Source: Planctomycetaceae bacterium (GTDB lineage Bacteria; Planctomycetota; Planctomycetia; Planctomycetales; Planctomycetaceae). Taken from it: 6,441 bases of DNA. The first letter of the stretch is position 1, and each line of letters opens with the position of its first letter. The DNA lies in NCBI GenBank assembly GCA_947463775.1, contig CANHVD010000346.1, forward strand, positions 1 to 6,441, given 5' to 3'. The position numbers and the translations under genes are program-made. Shown here in pieces: positions 1 through 6,183 of the stretch. The notes beneath the pieces are model-generated. The model was not told the origin of the DNA, did not search any database, and saw nothing but the letters and a program-made list of their open reading frames with translations.

Positions 1-12
1 GCAGGGAGACAG

Positions 13-181
13 ATCGCAGTTCAAACCACGAAAGACACTAAAGACACGAAAAATCGCAAGTCAACAAACGCCGGTCATCGTGAGTGACCGCAATTGGCTC
101 GGAATGTACGGTCACTTCTGGTGGTTTCGTCCTGCGTTTCCTTTCGTGTGTTTCGTGTCTTTCGTGGTAAAAAACTGTGAT
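13..181. repeat. Imperfect palindromic intergenic repeat with 9-nt tandem units in both arms
   Basis: The left arm (13-54) and right arm (139-181) are inverted copies. ATCGCAGTT at 13-21 matches the reverse complement of 173-181 with one mismatch, and ACCACGAAAGACAC is shared exactly. Each arm holds three copies of a 9-nt unit close to ACGAAAGAC: 28-36, 37-45 and 46-54 on the left, and the inverted units at about 140-147, 148-156 and 157-165 on the right. Further inside, AAACGC (66-71) pairs with GCGTTT (134-139), and AGTGACCG (83-90) pairs exactly with CGGTCACT (109-116), so the whole stretch could fold as one long interrupted hairpin. This looks like a REP or MITE-like dispersed element. 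No transposase or clear target-site duplication is seen. The true left edge may lie closer to, or beyond, the window start. Confidence 0.7.
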
Positions 182-409
182 TCGCGCGTCTGTCATTGGG
201 CCACCAAAAGTCATCTCCGACCGAGCCATGCTGGGATGGCGAATCACATATCCGCCCTCTTCCGAGGAATCAGCACAAGACACAAAGTCAAAGTCTCCGC
301 AATCTGGGCAGGCTGCGAATTTTGTGGCAAATTCGGCCAGAATTCGATAAGGTGGGGACGCCCACGCTATTTTCCCGCCGGATTTCTCCCGCCTCTTCGA
401 GTACTCCCG
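182..409 (+). other. Non-coding leader upstream of the repeat protein
   Basis: The reading frame of the large gene stays open back through here to a GTG at position 80, but its translation is unlike the rest of the protein. It has five cysteines and about six tryptophans in 110 residues, while the mature protein has a single cysteine in about 1750 residues. The first part also overlaps the palindrome. I therefore treat it as untranslated. It contains two small inverted repeats: CGAATTT (316-322) with AAATTCG (329-335), and GTGGG (352-356) with CCCAC (361-365). Either could be a regulatory site, but nothing identifies a binding protein. I see no convincing promoter. Confidence 0.55.
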
Positions 410-601
410 ATGACCACTCGCCCCGCGCCATCAACGTCGCAGAATGCTGTCTCTCAAGGCGAGCGGCAGGGCGTCAGCCCTCCGATTAACGCTCTTCTCG
501 CGCGCAACTTCTTCACGGACTTTTCTGGAACCAACCACGTCGTCACAGCGTTACTCCTTATTCTTGCGCTGACCTGTTCCGTGTCCAGCCACGCGTTCGC
601 A
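410..601 (+). other. Signal peptide of the repeat protein
   Basis: Residues 1-64. A long polar n-region of about 43 residues, with arginines at 4, 19 and 32, precedes the hydrophobic core VVTALLLILALTCSV. A likely signal peptidase I site follows at AFA|QA (after residue 64), and AQA|PP two residues later is an alternative. The next residues are Pro/Ala-rich (PPATPPSAP), as is common just after a cleavage site. The cysteine in the core (LALTC) does not fit a lipobox, so a lipoprotein is unlikely. The n-region is long, which leaves some doubt about the true start, but no start codon in frame lies closer to the core. Confidence 0.75.
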
Positions 602-3600
602 CAAGCCCCGCCAGCAACTCCACCATCAGCCCCGGTCGACTTTTCCTCGATCACAAAACCCGATGTCGCAGCGGCCATCAAGATTTCCCCAGAGCAGCAA
701 TCTCTGATTACACAGCTCATCAGTGAACGTGACACTGCGGTCGCAGCCGCAGAAGAAGCTGCTCGCCCTGCGATCATCGCGGCGGCCAACGAAAAGCTTC
801 AGGCAGTGCTCAGCGCTGATCAGCAGAGCTTGTTTGTCTCTTTGTTCACGGGCAAAAAACTTCGCTTCAACTTCCGCAGTCAGAAGTGGGCCGACGTGCT
901 TGACTGGATCGCCAAAGAAGCCGACCTCTCGCTGGTCATGGAAGTTCCTCCGCCCGGAGTTTTCAACTACTCCGATTCCAAAGATTACAGCACTATCGAA
1001 AGCATCGACCTTCTTAACGGCTGGTTGCTCACCAAAGGCTTCACTCTGGTTCGCCGCGAACGAATGCTGATGTGCCTGGATCTGAAAACAGGGCTTCCCG
1101 AGGGCGCGATTCCGAAAGTCACACCTGAAGAACTCGTAACGCGCGGGCGATACGAGTTTGTCAGCGTCCTGTTTCCTCTCGAAGGTCGACCGGCCGAGAT
1201 TGTCCTGCTGGAAGTGAAGCCACTGCTGGGAAGCTACGGCAAAGCCGAAGCCCTGGCACAGACTCAACAATTGCTCGTGATCGATACGGCTTCGAATCTG
1301 CGAGTTGTTCAGCAGCTGATCACCAAGGTTCCGATGCTCACAAAAGCAGAAGGAACTCCAGTGCTGACCGTGTACCCGGTGGAACACGCGAACCCTCAAC
1401 AAGCTGGCGAAGTGCTGAAGACGATCATCGCGGGCACTATCGTGATCGACATAAAGGCTCGGCAGATTTCCGTGAACGCCGTACCTTCCGAACAGGAGAA
1501 AGCCAAGATCATTCTGGGGCAACTGGAATCCAATCAGGGGCCTGATATGCAACCTCGGTTGCAGCTTTATCCTGTTCAGGTGTCCGACGCCGATCAGATG
1601 CTGGCCACGCTCAAGCTCATCGCTCCGGATGGGCAATATCGCATTGATCCGTTGTCGAGCAAACTCATTGCGTGGGCGTCTGAAGCCGACCAGAAACGCA
1701 TCAGCGAATCCTTGCAGATGATCCAGGCCGAACAACCTCAGGGAGGAGCCCGGCAACTTCAGGTGTATGCACTCAAGAACGCCGATCCGACAGCCATCTC
1801 TACGATGTTGATTTACATTGTTCCGACCGCTCGAGTCACCGTTAATCCTGCGACGCGAAGCTTGGTCGCCTTCGGAACTCTCTCCGAGCATGAAGCGATT
1901 GGAGCTTTGATTGAACAGATTGAAAAGCAGACAGAAACAACCGCCACGGAGAAGACTCTCAAAACCTATCCCGTGAGCTCTCCCGTCGCCACCACACTTG
2001 TCACGTTGATGACGACCGCGGTTCCTAAAGCTCAGGTATTGTCCGACACCGCGAATCAGCGCCTGCTTGTCATGGCGACCGCCGATGAGCATACGCAGGT
2101 TGACATGCTGTTGAAGTCTCTTTCAACGGCCGAATCAAGCGGCAAGCAGCTGAAGATTCATGAAGCCGATCGGATTGATTCCGTCAGCGTGACTTCTCTG
2201 CTAACCACGTTGACGCCTCAGGCCACAGTCACCTTTGATGTTGCCAACAAGAGACTTCTGGTTGTCGCGGCAGAAGCCGATCAGGCGAAAGTCGCCGAGG
2301 TACTGGAGCAGGTTCGCACCTCGGAAGCCGATGCCGTGCGTTCGCTAAAGTCTTATCCACTGCAACCAAAAATTGTTTCGACAACGATCATTTCTCTGCT
2401 ACTGCCTCTGGTGCCAAAAGCAAGTGCGATTCCTGACGAAGCCAATCGTCGCCTGCTGATTACAGCCACAGAAGCAGAACACGAATTGATCGCGAAGGTG
2501 ATCGAACAGGTTGAGAAAGACGCTGTTGGAAATCTGCCCGAGCTGAAATTCTATCCTCTTCAGAAAGTCGTCGGCCCAACATCCCTGGCCGTTCTTCAAT
2601 CCGTGGCACCGTTAGCGCGGATCACGTTCCTGCCCGATGGCAATCGTTACAGCGTGCTCGCAACACGTGATGACCACACAGCGATTGCAGCCACGATCGA
2701 ACAGCTTGAACTCAACGCCGCTGAAATCCAGCGCGAGCTGAAGTTTTACGATGTCGCTGCCATTGGTACCACGGATGCTCGAGTGCTGCTGTCAACAACC
2801 TTCACGGACGTCACATTCGTGGCGACGGCTGAAGGCAATAAACTGATGGCGTGGGTTTCACCGGCTCAGGATGAACGCATTCGAACCACGCTGGAACAGT
2901 TGATGACAGAGAAGCCGTTCGAGTCAACTCGAACTATGGAACTCTATTCCATCGCCGAACTGGGGCCATCTGCGTCAACAGTCCTGGCTCAGGCTGTTCC
3001 GAAAGCCACGATCTCTGCAGGAGCCCGAGCCGATCAACTGGCAATCGTGGCCACGGCCGAAGATCACGTAAAACTCAAGAAAGTTCTGGAGCAACTGCAG
3101 TCTTCCAAATCGATTCCACCCTCAAAAACACTGACTGTGCATCCGATCAAAGGGCTGACACCGTCGTCTGTTCTGCAGGTGTTGCAGCCTCTGGTTGATG
3201 CGGATGTTCAACTCACAGTCGACCCCACCGGACAGCAGTTGTTTGTGCGAGCATTCCCGGATAAGCAGGATCAGATTAAGGCCGTGGTAGAACAGGTCAG
3301 CGCATCGTTGGCCAACCGTCCACAACGATCCACGAAGACCTATATGATCGGTGCGCCTAATGCCGACGAGGCTCAGGAAGTTCTGATGGCGTTGTATCCC
3401 GATGCCAAGATTGTGATGGATGCCGATCGCAAGATGATCGTGGCAACGGCTACCGATGAGCAACATGCGACCATCGATCAGATCGCTAAGCAAATGAAAG
3501 GCACATCGCTCGATGGCGACGTTCCTGTCCCGGCTGTTTACTCGCTAAAGAACGCCAGCGCGACGGAAGTGCAGACTCTGCTGACGTCCATGTATTCGCG

Positions 3601-5854
3601 GTTCGATGGCGTCCGTCTTTCTGTGAATGAAAAGACCGGTCGATTGATCGTGGTCGCTCGCAAAGACCAGCACGACGCCATTCGCCCGCTGATCGAGCAA
3701 CTTGATGGACCTGCCGAGACCGAAGTGAAGCAGGAACTCGCAGTCTTCCGACTAAATCAGCTCGACGGGCTTTCTGTTCAAACCGCTCTGCAGCCACTAT
3801 TGCCGAAGAATGCCCAGGTCACGGCTGACCGGATTGGACGACAACTGTTCGTCAGTGCTTCAGCCGACGATATGCCGGCGGTTCGCGAACTTGTGCAGCA
3901 GATGATCACATCTCAGGGTTCCACAGAGGGCCTTGAAACGCGCAGCTATCGCCTTCGTCCCTATGAAGCCGACGAAGCTCAGGAAGTGCTAACAAAGTTG
4001 TTCCCCGACGCCACGATGGTGACCGATGTGTCACAGGAAATGCTGGTCGCCACGGCTACTGCCAAACAGCATGAGACAATCAAACAAGTGGTCGAACAAA
4101 TGACCAGCGTGCTGCCGATGGAAAGTGCTCCTTCGGCAAAGGCTTATCCTTTGCGAACGGCCGACGGCGACAACGCGGTTGAAGTCTTTGATGCGATGTT
4201 TCGGCGATCTGACAATGTTCGGGTTTCCTTTGACTCCAAAACTCGGTCTCTGATCGCGGTGGCTCGCCCCGATCAGCATACTGTGATCAAAGCCCTGCTT
4301 GATGAACTGGAACCAACTGGCGCAGCCAATGAAACTCAAACACTGGAAGTGTATGCACTCGGTGGAATGGATGGGCTGACCGCTGTCGAAGTGGCGGAGG
4401 GTGTTTTGCGTTCCATCGACTCAGCCGCGACTGTCTCGTGGGAGAAAGCCTCGAAGCAGCTTGTGGTCACAACCACACCCGCCGGCCACCAACAGATCAG
4501 CGCGGCGATGGAACGATTTCAGGAGAGCGATCCTCGCGAAATGGATGTCATTCAACTTCGCATGTTGAGCGCTTCGTCGGCACAGAATGCGATCGAAGGT
4601 CTTTATGGTGATACCTTCACGAAAGACGACAACTATCCAGTGATTCAGGCGGACGAAGATTCGCAGCAGTTACTGGTTCGAGGTTCAAAGAAGCAACTGC
4701 AGGATATCCGCACGCTGCTGATCAAGATGGGTGAAACCGGTCTGTCGCCAACCGGGGACCTGGCAACTCAGGCGAATCGAAATCTTCGCGTCATTCCAGT
4801 TCAGGGTGATGTCGAGCCAACTCTGCAGAAGATTCAGGATCTGTGGCCGCGAGTTCGAAGGAACCCGATTCGAGTCCTGCGACCTGGCACCGAAAAAGAA
4901 ACGCCCCCCGCGACAGAACCACAACCAAAAGCCGACGGAGAATTCTCCGTGCCACCGGAGGAAGCATCCTCACCGGCCGCCGACGAAACAACGCCGGCAT
5001 CAAAAGAACCGACAGAATCGCAAGCGGTCGAGAAGGCAACCGCAGAAGCAGCAACGGACACCACAAACGCAGCAGCCACTCAACCTGGACAAGACGAACC
5101 ATCCCCGGTCGTGATTATTCCCGGCACGGATCGAATCACGATTGCCTCCGACGATATCGAAGCCCTTGATCAACTGGAATCGATCCTCCGCGCGACATCC
5201 TCTTCGCGAACAGGCAGTAACGTTGCCAGTCGCAATCGAGACTTCTCCGTGTATCAACTGCGAAACGCTGGCGCTGAGGAAGTCGCGGACACACTGGAAT
5301 CGATTTACGAAAGTCGAGCCGGGATGCTCGCGTTTGGCTCGGTGGTGATCGTGCCAGAAACTCGGATGAACGCGTTGATCGTTTACGGTGGTCGCACGGA
5401 TCGAGATCGTATCGAACAGCTTCTGGAGATCCTGGACACCGAAAAGCTTCCGGATTCGGGGCGCATCTTCAGAACCGAAGTGATCACGATCAACCATGCT
5501 GACGCTGAAAACGTAGAAGATGTGGTCCGTGGTGTTTATCGCACGGAGATGACAGCCGGAGGCACACGAAGAGCCATCGAGATCCCGACAGGGATTGACT
5601 CGTCGGTGGCGAATGTGCTCCGGCAAATCAACGCCGCCTCTTCGGCCCCACTGTTGACGATCGAGGTCCAGGAAGAAACAAACTCGCTGGTGGTAAAGGC
5701 GCCTCAAAATTTGATTGATGAGATCTCTGAACTCGTCACCCAGTTGGACGAAACCTCCGCCACAAACCGGGCTCGAGGAGTCACCCTGATTCCGCTCAAG
5801 AAGACGAATTCCCGCCGGGTCATGCAGGTCCTGAACGATGTTCTGGATCAGTAA
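410..5854 (+). CDS. Giant exported secretin N-domain repeat protein without a secretin pore domain
   Basis: A predicted 1814-residue exported protein. In order: signal peptide (about 1-64), helical region (about 81-150), N0-like domain (about 151-224), then about 21 secretin N1/NolW-like repeats from residue 247 on. Typical repeats start with a strand such as LKFYPL or LQVYAL, continue with a helix, then a core strand like RLLVMATADEH, then a second helix ending in EQL or EQV. In known secretins (GspD, PilQ) three or four such domains form periplasmic rings below an outer-membrane barrel. The barrel domain and its VPxLGDIPxLGxLF-type motif are absent here, and the protein stops inside the opening strand and helix of a further repeat (1789-1814). 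ATG 410 is chosen because it is the last in-frame start before the signal peptide. ATG 236 and GTG 80 are possible but less likely, and there is no Shine-Dalgarno sequence at 410. The GspE/PilB-type gene 329 bases downstream supports a secretion or pilus role. Domain assignment is confident; the function (scaffold, extended ring, or partner of a separate secretin) is inference. Confidence 0.88.
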   Translation: MTTRPAPSTSQNAVSQGERQGVSPPINALLARNFFTDFSGTNHVVTALLLILALTCSVSSHAFAQAPPATPPSAPVDFSSITKPDVAAAIKISPEQQSLITQLISERDTAVAAAEEAARPAIIAAANEKLQAVLSADQQSLFVSLFTGKKLRFNFRSQKWADVLDWIAKEADLSLVMEVPPPGVFNYSDSKDYSTIESIDLLNGWLLTKGFTLVRRERMLMCLDLKTGLPEGAIPKVTPEELVTRGRYEFVSVLFPLEGRPAEIVLLEVKPLLGSYGKAEALAQTQQLLVIDTASNLRVVQQLITKVPMLTKAEGTPVLTVYPVEHANPQQAGEVLKTIIAGTIVIDIKARQISVNAVPSEQEKAKIILGQLESNQGPDMQPRLQLYPVQVSDADQMLATLKLIAPDGQYRIDPLSSKLIAWASEADQKRISESLQMIQAEQPQGGARQLQVYALKNADPTAISTMLIYIVPTARVTVNPATRSLVAFGTLSEHEAIGALIEQIEKQTETTATEKTLKTYPVSSPVATTLVTLMTTAVPKAQVLSDTANQRLLVMATADEHTQVDMLLKSLSTAESSGKQLKIHEADRIDSVSVTSLLTTLTPQATVTFDVANKRLLVVAAEADQAKVAEVLEQVRTSEADAVRSLKSYPLQPKIVSTTIISLLLPLVPKASAIPDEANRRLLITATEAEHELIAKVIEQVEKDAVGNLPELKFYPLQKVVGPTSLAVLQSVAPLARITFLPDGNRYSVLATRDDHTAIAATIEQLELNAAEIQRELKFYDVAAIGTTDARVLLSTTFTDVTFVATAEGNKLMAWVSPAQDERIRTTLEQLMTEKPFESTRTMELYSIAELGPSASTVLAQAVPKATISAGARADQLAIVATAEDHVKLKKVLEQLQSSKSIPPSKTLTVHPIKGLTPSSVLQVLQPLVDADVQLTVDPTGQQLFVRAFPDKQDQIKAVVEQVSASLANRPQRSTKTYMIGAPNADEAQEVLMALYPDAKIVMDADRKMIVATATDEQHATIDQIAKQMKGTSLDGDVPVPAVYSLKNASATEVQTLLTSMYSRFDGVRLSVNEKTGRLIVVARKDQHDAIRPLIEQLDGPAETEVKQELAVFRLNQLDGLSVQTALQPLLPKNAQVTADRIGRQLFVSASADDMPAVRELVQQMITSQGSTEGLETRSYRLRPYEADEAQEVLTKLFPDATMVTDVSQEMLVATATAKQHETIKQVVEQMTSVLPMESAPSAKAYPLRTADGDNAVEVFDAMFRRSDNVRVSFDSKTRSLIAVARPDQHTVIKALLDELEPTGAANETQTLEVYALGGMDGLTAVEVAEGVLRSIDSAATVSWEKASKQLVVTTTPAGHQQISAAMERFQESDPREMDVIQLRMLSASSAQNAIEGLYGDTFTKDDNYPVIQADEDSQQLLVRGSKKQLQDIRTLLIKMGETGLSPTGDLATQANRNLRVIPVQGDVEPTLQKIQDLWPRVRRNPIRVLRPGTEKETPPATEPQPKADGEFSVPPEEASSPAADETTPASKEPTESQAVEKATAEAATDTTNAAATQPGQDEPSPVVIIPGTDRITIASDDIEALDQLESILRATSSSRTGSNVASRNRDFSVYQLRNAGAEEVADTLESIYESRAGMLAFGSVVIVPETRMNALIVYGGRTDRDRIEQLLEILDTEKLPDSGRIFRTEVITINHADAENVEDVVRGVYRTEMTAGGTRRAIEIPTGIDSSVANVLRQINAASSAPLLTIEVQEETNSLVVKAPQNLIDEISELVTQLDETSATNRARGVTLIPLKKTNSRRVMQVLNDVLDQ
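650..859 (+). other. N-terminal helical region with paired 'xSPEQQSLI/LSADQQSLF' motifs
   Basis: Residues about 81-150, between the signal peptide and the first secretin-like domain. The sequence is alanine- and glutamate-rich and reads as two or three helices. It has two similar motifs, ISPEQQSLI near residue 92 and LSADQQSLF near residue 134, spaced about 42 residues apart. These resemble the LTPEQ motif of Spy/CpxP-type periplasmic helical proteins. That resemblance is short and is only a suggestion; a plain helical spacer is equally possible. Confidence 0.45.
860..1081 (+). other. N0-like (STN-type) secretin domain
   Basis: Residues about 151-224, from LRFNFRSQKWADVLDWIAKE to ERMLMCLD. 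The order is a beta strand, a helix (WADVLDWIAKEADLSL), a strand, a loop with NYSDSKDYS, a second helix (SIDLLNGWLLTKGF) and a closing strand (TLVRRERMLMCL). This is the N0/secretin-TonB short domain fold, which in GspD contacts the inner-membrane protein GspC. It holds the only cysteine of the mature protein (Cys222). Its position ahead of the N1-type repeats matches normal secretin domain order. Confidence 0.65.
1148..4729 (+). repeat. Tandem array of 18 secretin N1/NolW-like domains (protein-level repeat)
   Basis: Units start near residues 247, 318, 383, 448, 515, 579, 644, 710, 774, 840, 905, 973, 1040, 1108, 1175, 1242, 1310 and 1377. From the third to the eighteenth the spacing is very regular, 64 to 68 residues. 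Each unit has the beta-alpha-beta-beta-alpha pattern of Secretin_N (NolW-like) domains. The most constant part is the core strand plus helix start, for example RLLVVAAEADQAKV, QLFVRAFPDKQDQI or LIVVARKDQHDAI. Units are well diverged from one another, so the array is old overall, apart from the duplication noted separately. The early units carry hardly any insertions. Domain boundaries are by eye and may shift by a few residues. Confidence 0.8.
3326..4537 (+). repeat. 202-residue (606-nt) three-domain duplication inside the array
   Basis: Residues 973-1174 and 1175-1376 are exactly equal in length and look like successive copies of a three-domain block. First units: 30 of 67 positions identical by hand count, including ADEAQEVL and VATAT. 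Second units: 22 of 68 identical, both with an extra loop (SRFDGVR versus RRSDNVR). The third units match only weakly, mostly around LDGL/MDGL. At the DNA level 3362-3385 and 3968-3991 are nearly identical, differing mainly at third codon positions. The unit at 905-972 resembles the third type (LQPL, QLFV), which hints at an older period-three organisation. Confidence 0.7.
4781..5215 (+). other. Split N1-like domain with a roughly 70-residue Pro/Ala/Glu/Thr linker
   Basis: Residues about 1458-1602. The unit opens as a normal repeat (NLRVIPVQGDVEPTLQKIQD), reaches the loop after NPIRVLRPG, and is then interrupted by about 70 residues (1495-1564, bases 4892-5101) made almost only of P, A, E, T, S, K, D and Q. 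The fold resumes with PVVIIPGTDRITIASDDIEA and a helix, DQLESILRAT, that completes the domain. A flexible insertion in this loop is known in other secretin N-domains, but it is the only such linker in this protein and sits near the end of the array. Confidence 0.7.
5237..5851 (+). other. C-terminal secretin N-domains and truncated final unit
   Basis: Residues 1610-1814. The unit at 1610-1683 (FSVYQLRNAGAEEVADTL, then ALIVYGGRTDRDRIEQLLEI) is the most canonical NolW-like domain in the protein. The unit at 1684-1788 is longer, about 105 residues, with an inserted helix (GIDSSVANVLRQI) between its halves, as often seen in the N3 domain just before a secretin barrel. The last 26 residues (RGVTLIPLKKTNSRRVMQVL and onward) look like the first strand and helix of another unit, and then the reading frame ends in TAA. 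No barrel sequence follows in any frame of the 329-base gap that I could see. Confidence 0.7.
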
Positions 5855-5865
5855 TCCGGCGGTCT

Positions 5866-5889
5866 GAATTGCCTGTATCCGGCCAATTC
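5866..5889 (+). terminator. Possible weak terminator hairpin after the repeat protein
   Basis: GAATTGCC (5866-5873) can pair with GGCCAATTC (5881-5889), with one bulged base and a 7-base loop, 11 bases after the stop codon. The following TCTCCAATCTTTCCC is only loosely T-rich, so this is a weak intrinsic terminator at best. Confidence 0.3.
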
Positions 5890-5910
5890 TCCAATCTTTC
5901 CCACGGTCGA

Positions 5911-5930
5911 GCAAAATCTTTTTATTTTGC
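5911..5930 (+). terminator. AT-rich hairpin GCAAAAT/ATTTTGC
   Basis: Perfect 7-bp inverted repeat, GCAAAAT (5911-5917) and ATTTTGC (5924-5930), around the loop CTTTTT. The T-run lies in the loop instead of after the stem, so it is not a standard intrinsic terminator. It could act as a transcript 3' end structure or a protein-binding palindrome. Confidence 0.25.
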
Positions 5931-5973
5931 GCCAATCCCGCAAACATCCGAGTCAATTGCCAAAAATACTGGC

Positions 5974-5997
5974 TTCTCAGGAGTCTGAACCTGAGAA
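5974..5997 (+). promoter_or_regulatory. Perfect 8-bp stem-loop in the intergenic region
   Basis: TTCTCAGG (5974-5981) pairs exactly with CCTGAGAA (5990-5997) around an 8-base loop. No T-run follows. It lies 187 bases before the ATPase start and upstream of the possible promoter, so it could be an operator or a processing site. Its function is unknown. Confidence 0.3.
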
Positions 5998-6052
5998 TGT
6001 CGGTGAGGAATCCAAGGAGATGAGTTGAAAGGTCCCGCGTCAGACAACAATC

Positions 6053-6081
6053 TTGATGCCGCTAGAAAGCTCACCTAAAGT
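6053..6081 (+). promoter_or_regulatory. Possible sigma-70-type promoter for the ATPase gene
   Basis: TTGATG (6053-6058) and TAAAGT (6076-6081) each match four of six consensus positions (TTGACA, TATAAT) with the ideal 17-base spacing, about 100 bases before the ATG at 6184. Such matches occur by chance, so this is a candidate only. Confidence 0.25.
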
Positions 6082-6183
6082 TCCCACCATAAATGCTGAT
6101 CGCCCAATGACTTGAGCACAGCATCCCGCCGAATTCCCTCCCGCCGAAATCCAACCTACCCTCGGCACCATTCGGAAAATCCC

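Larger units (their letters stand above)
5855..6183 (+). other. Intergenic region between repeat protein and ATPase gene
   Basis: A 329-base gap with no convincing gene. It holds three hairpins (5866-5889, 5911-5930, 5974-5997), a possible sigma-70-type promoter (6053-6081), and a short direct repeat, CCCGCCGAA, at 6125-6133 and 6140-6148. A good Shine-Dalgarno-like AAGGAG at 6014-6019 leads only to ATG-AGT-TGA (6020-6028) or to a 17-codon TTG frame (6025-6078), neither supported as a gene. The size of the gap argues that the ATPase gene may have its own promoter. Confidence 0.6.

Noticed and set aside
13..181. CRISPR-like array from the repeated ACGAAAGAC units
   Set aside because: The units are 9 nt, directly adjacent with no spacers, and inverted between the two arms.
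322..350. TTGTGG followed by CGATAA as a promoter for the repeat protein
   Set aside because: Both boxes match the consensus poorly, and the region contains overlapping inverted repeats that explain the pattern as well.
554..577. Possible lipoprotein lipobox at LALTC
   Set aside because: The residues before Cys (A-L-T) do not fit the lipobox pattern, and a good signal peptidase I site follows at AFA.
626..2092. 488-codon open frame on the minus strand
   Set aside because: It lies opposite the repeat protein, whose domains are clear. The translation is Arg/His/Gln-rich with no recognisable domain, so it is an antisense shadow.
4731..5169. Short plus-strand frames over the linker region
   Set aside because: Out-of-frame shadows of the Pro/Ala/Glu/Thr-rich linker, rich in Arg and Lys because of its base composition.
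5000..5956. 318-codon open frame on the minus strand
   Set aside because: Antisense to the clearly coding C-terminal repeats; no recognisable motif.
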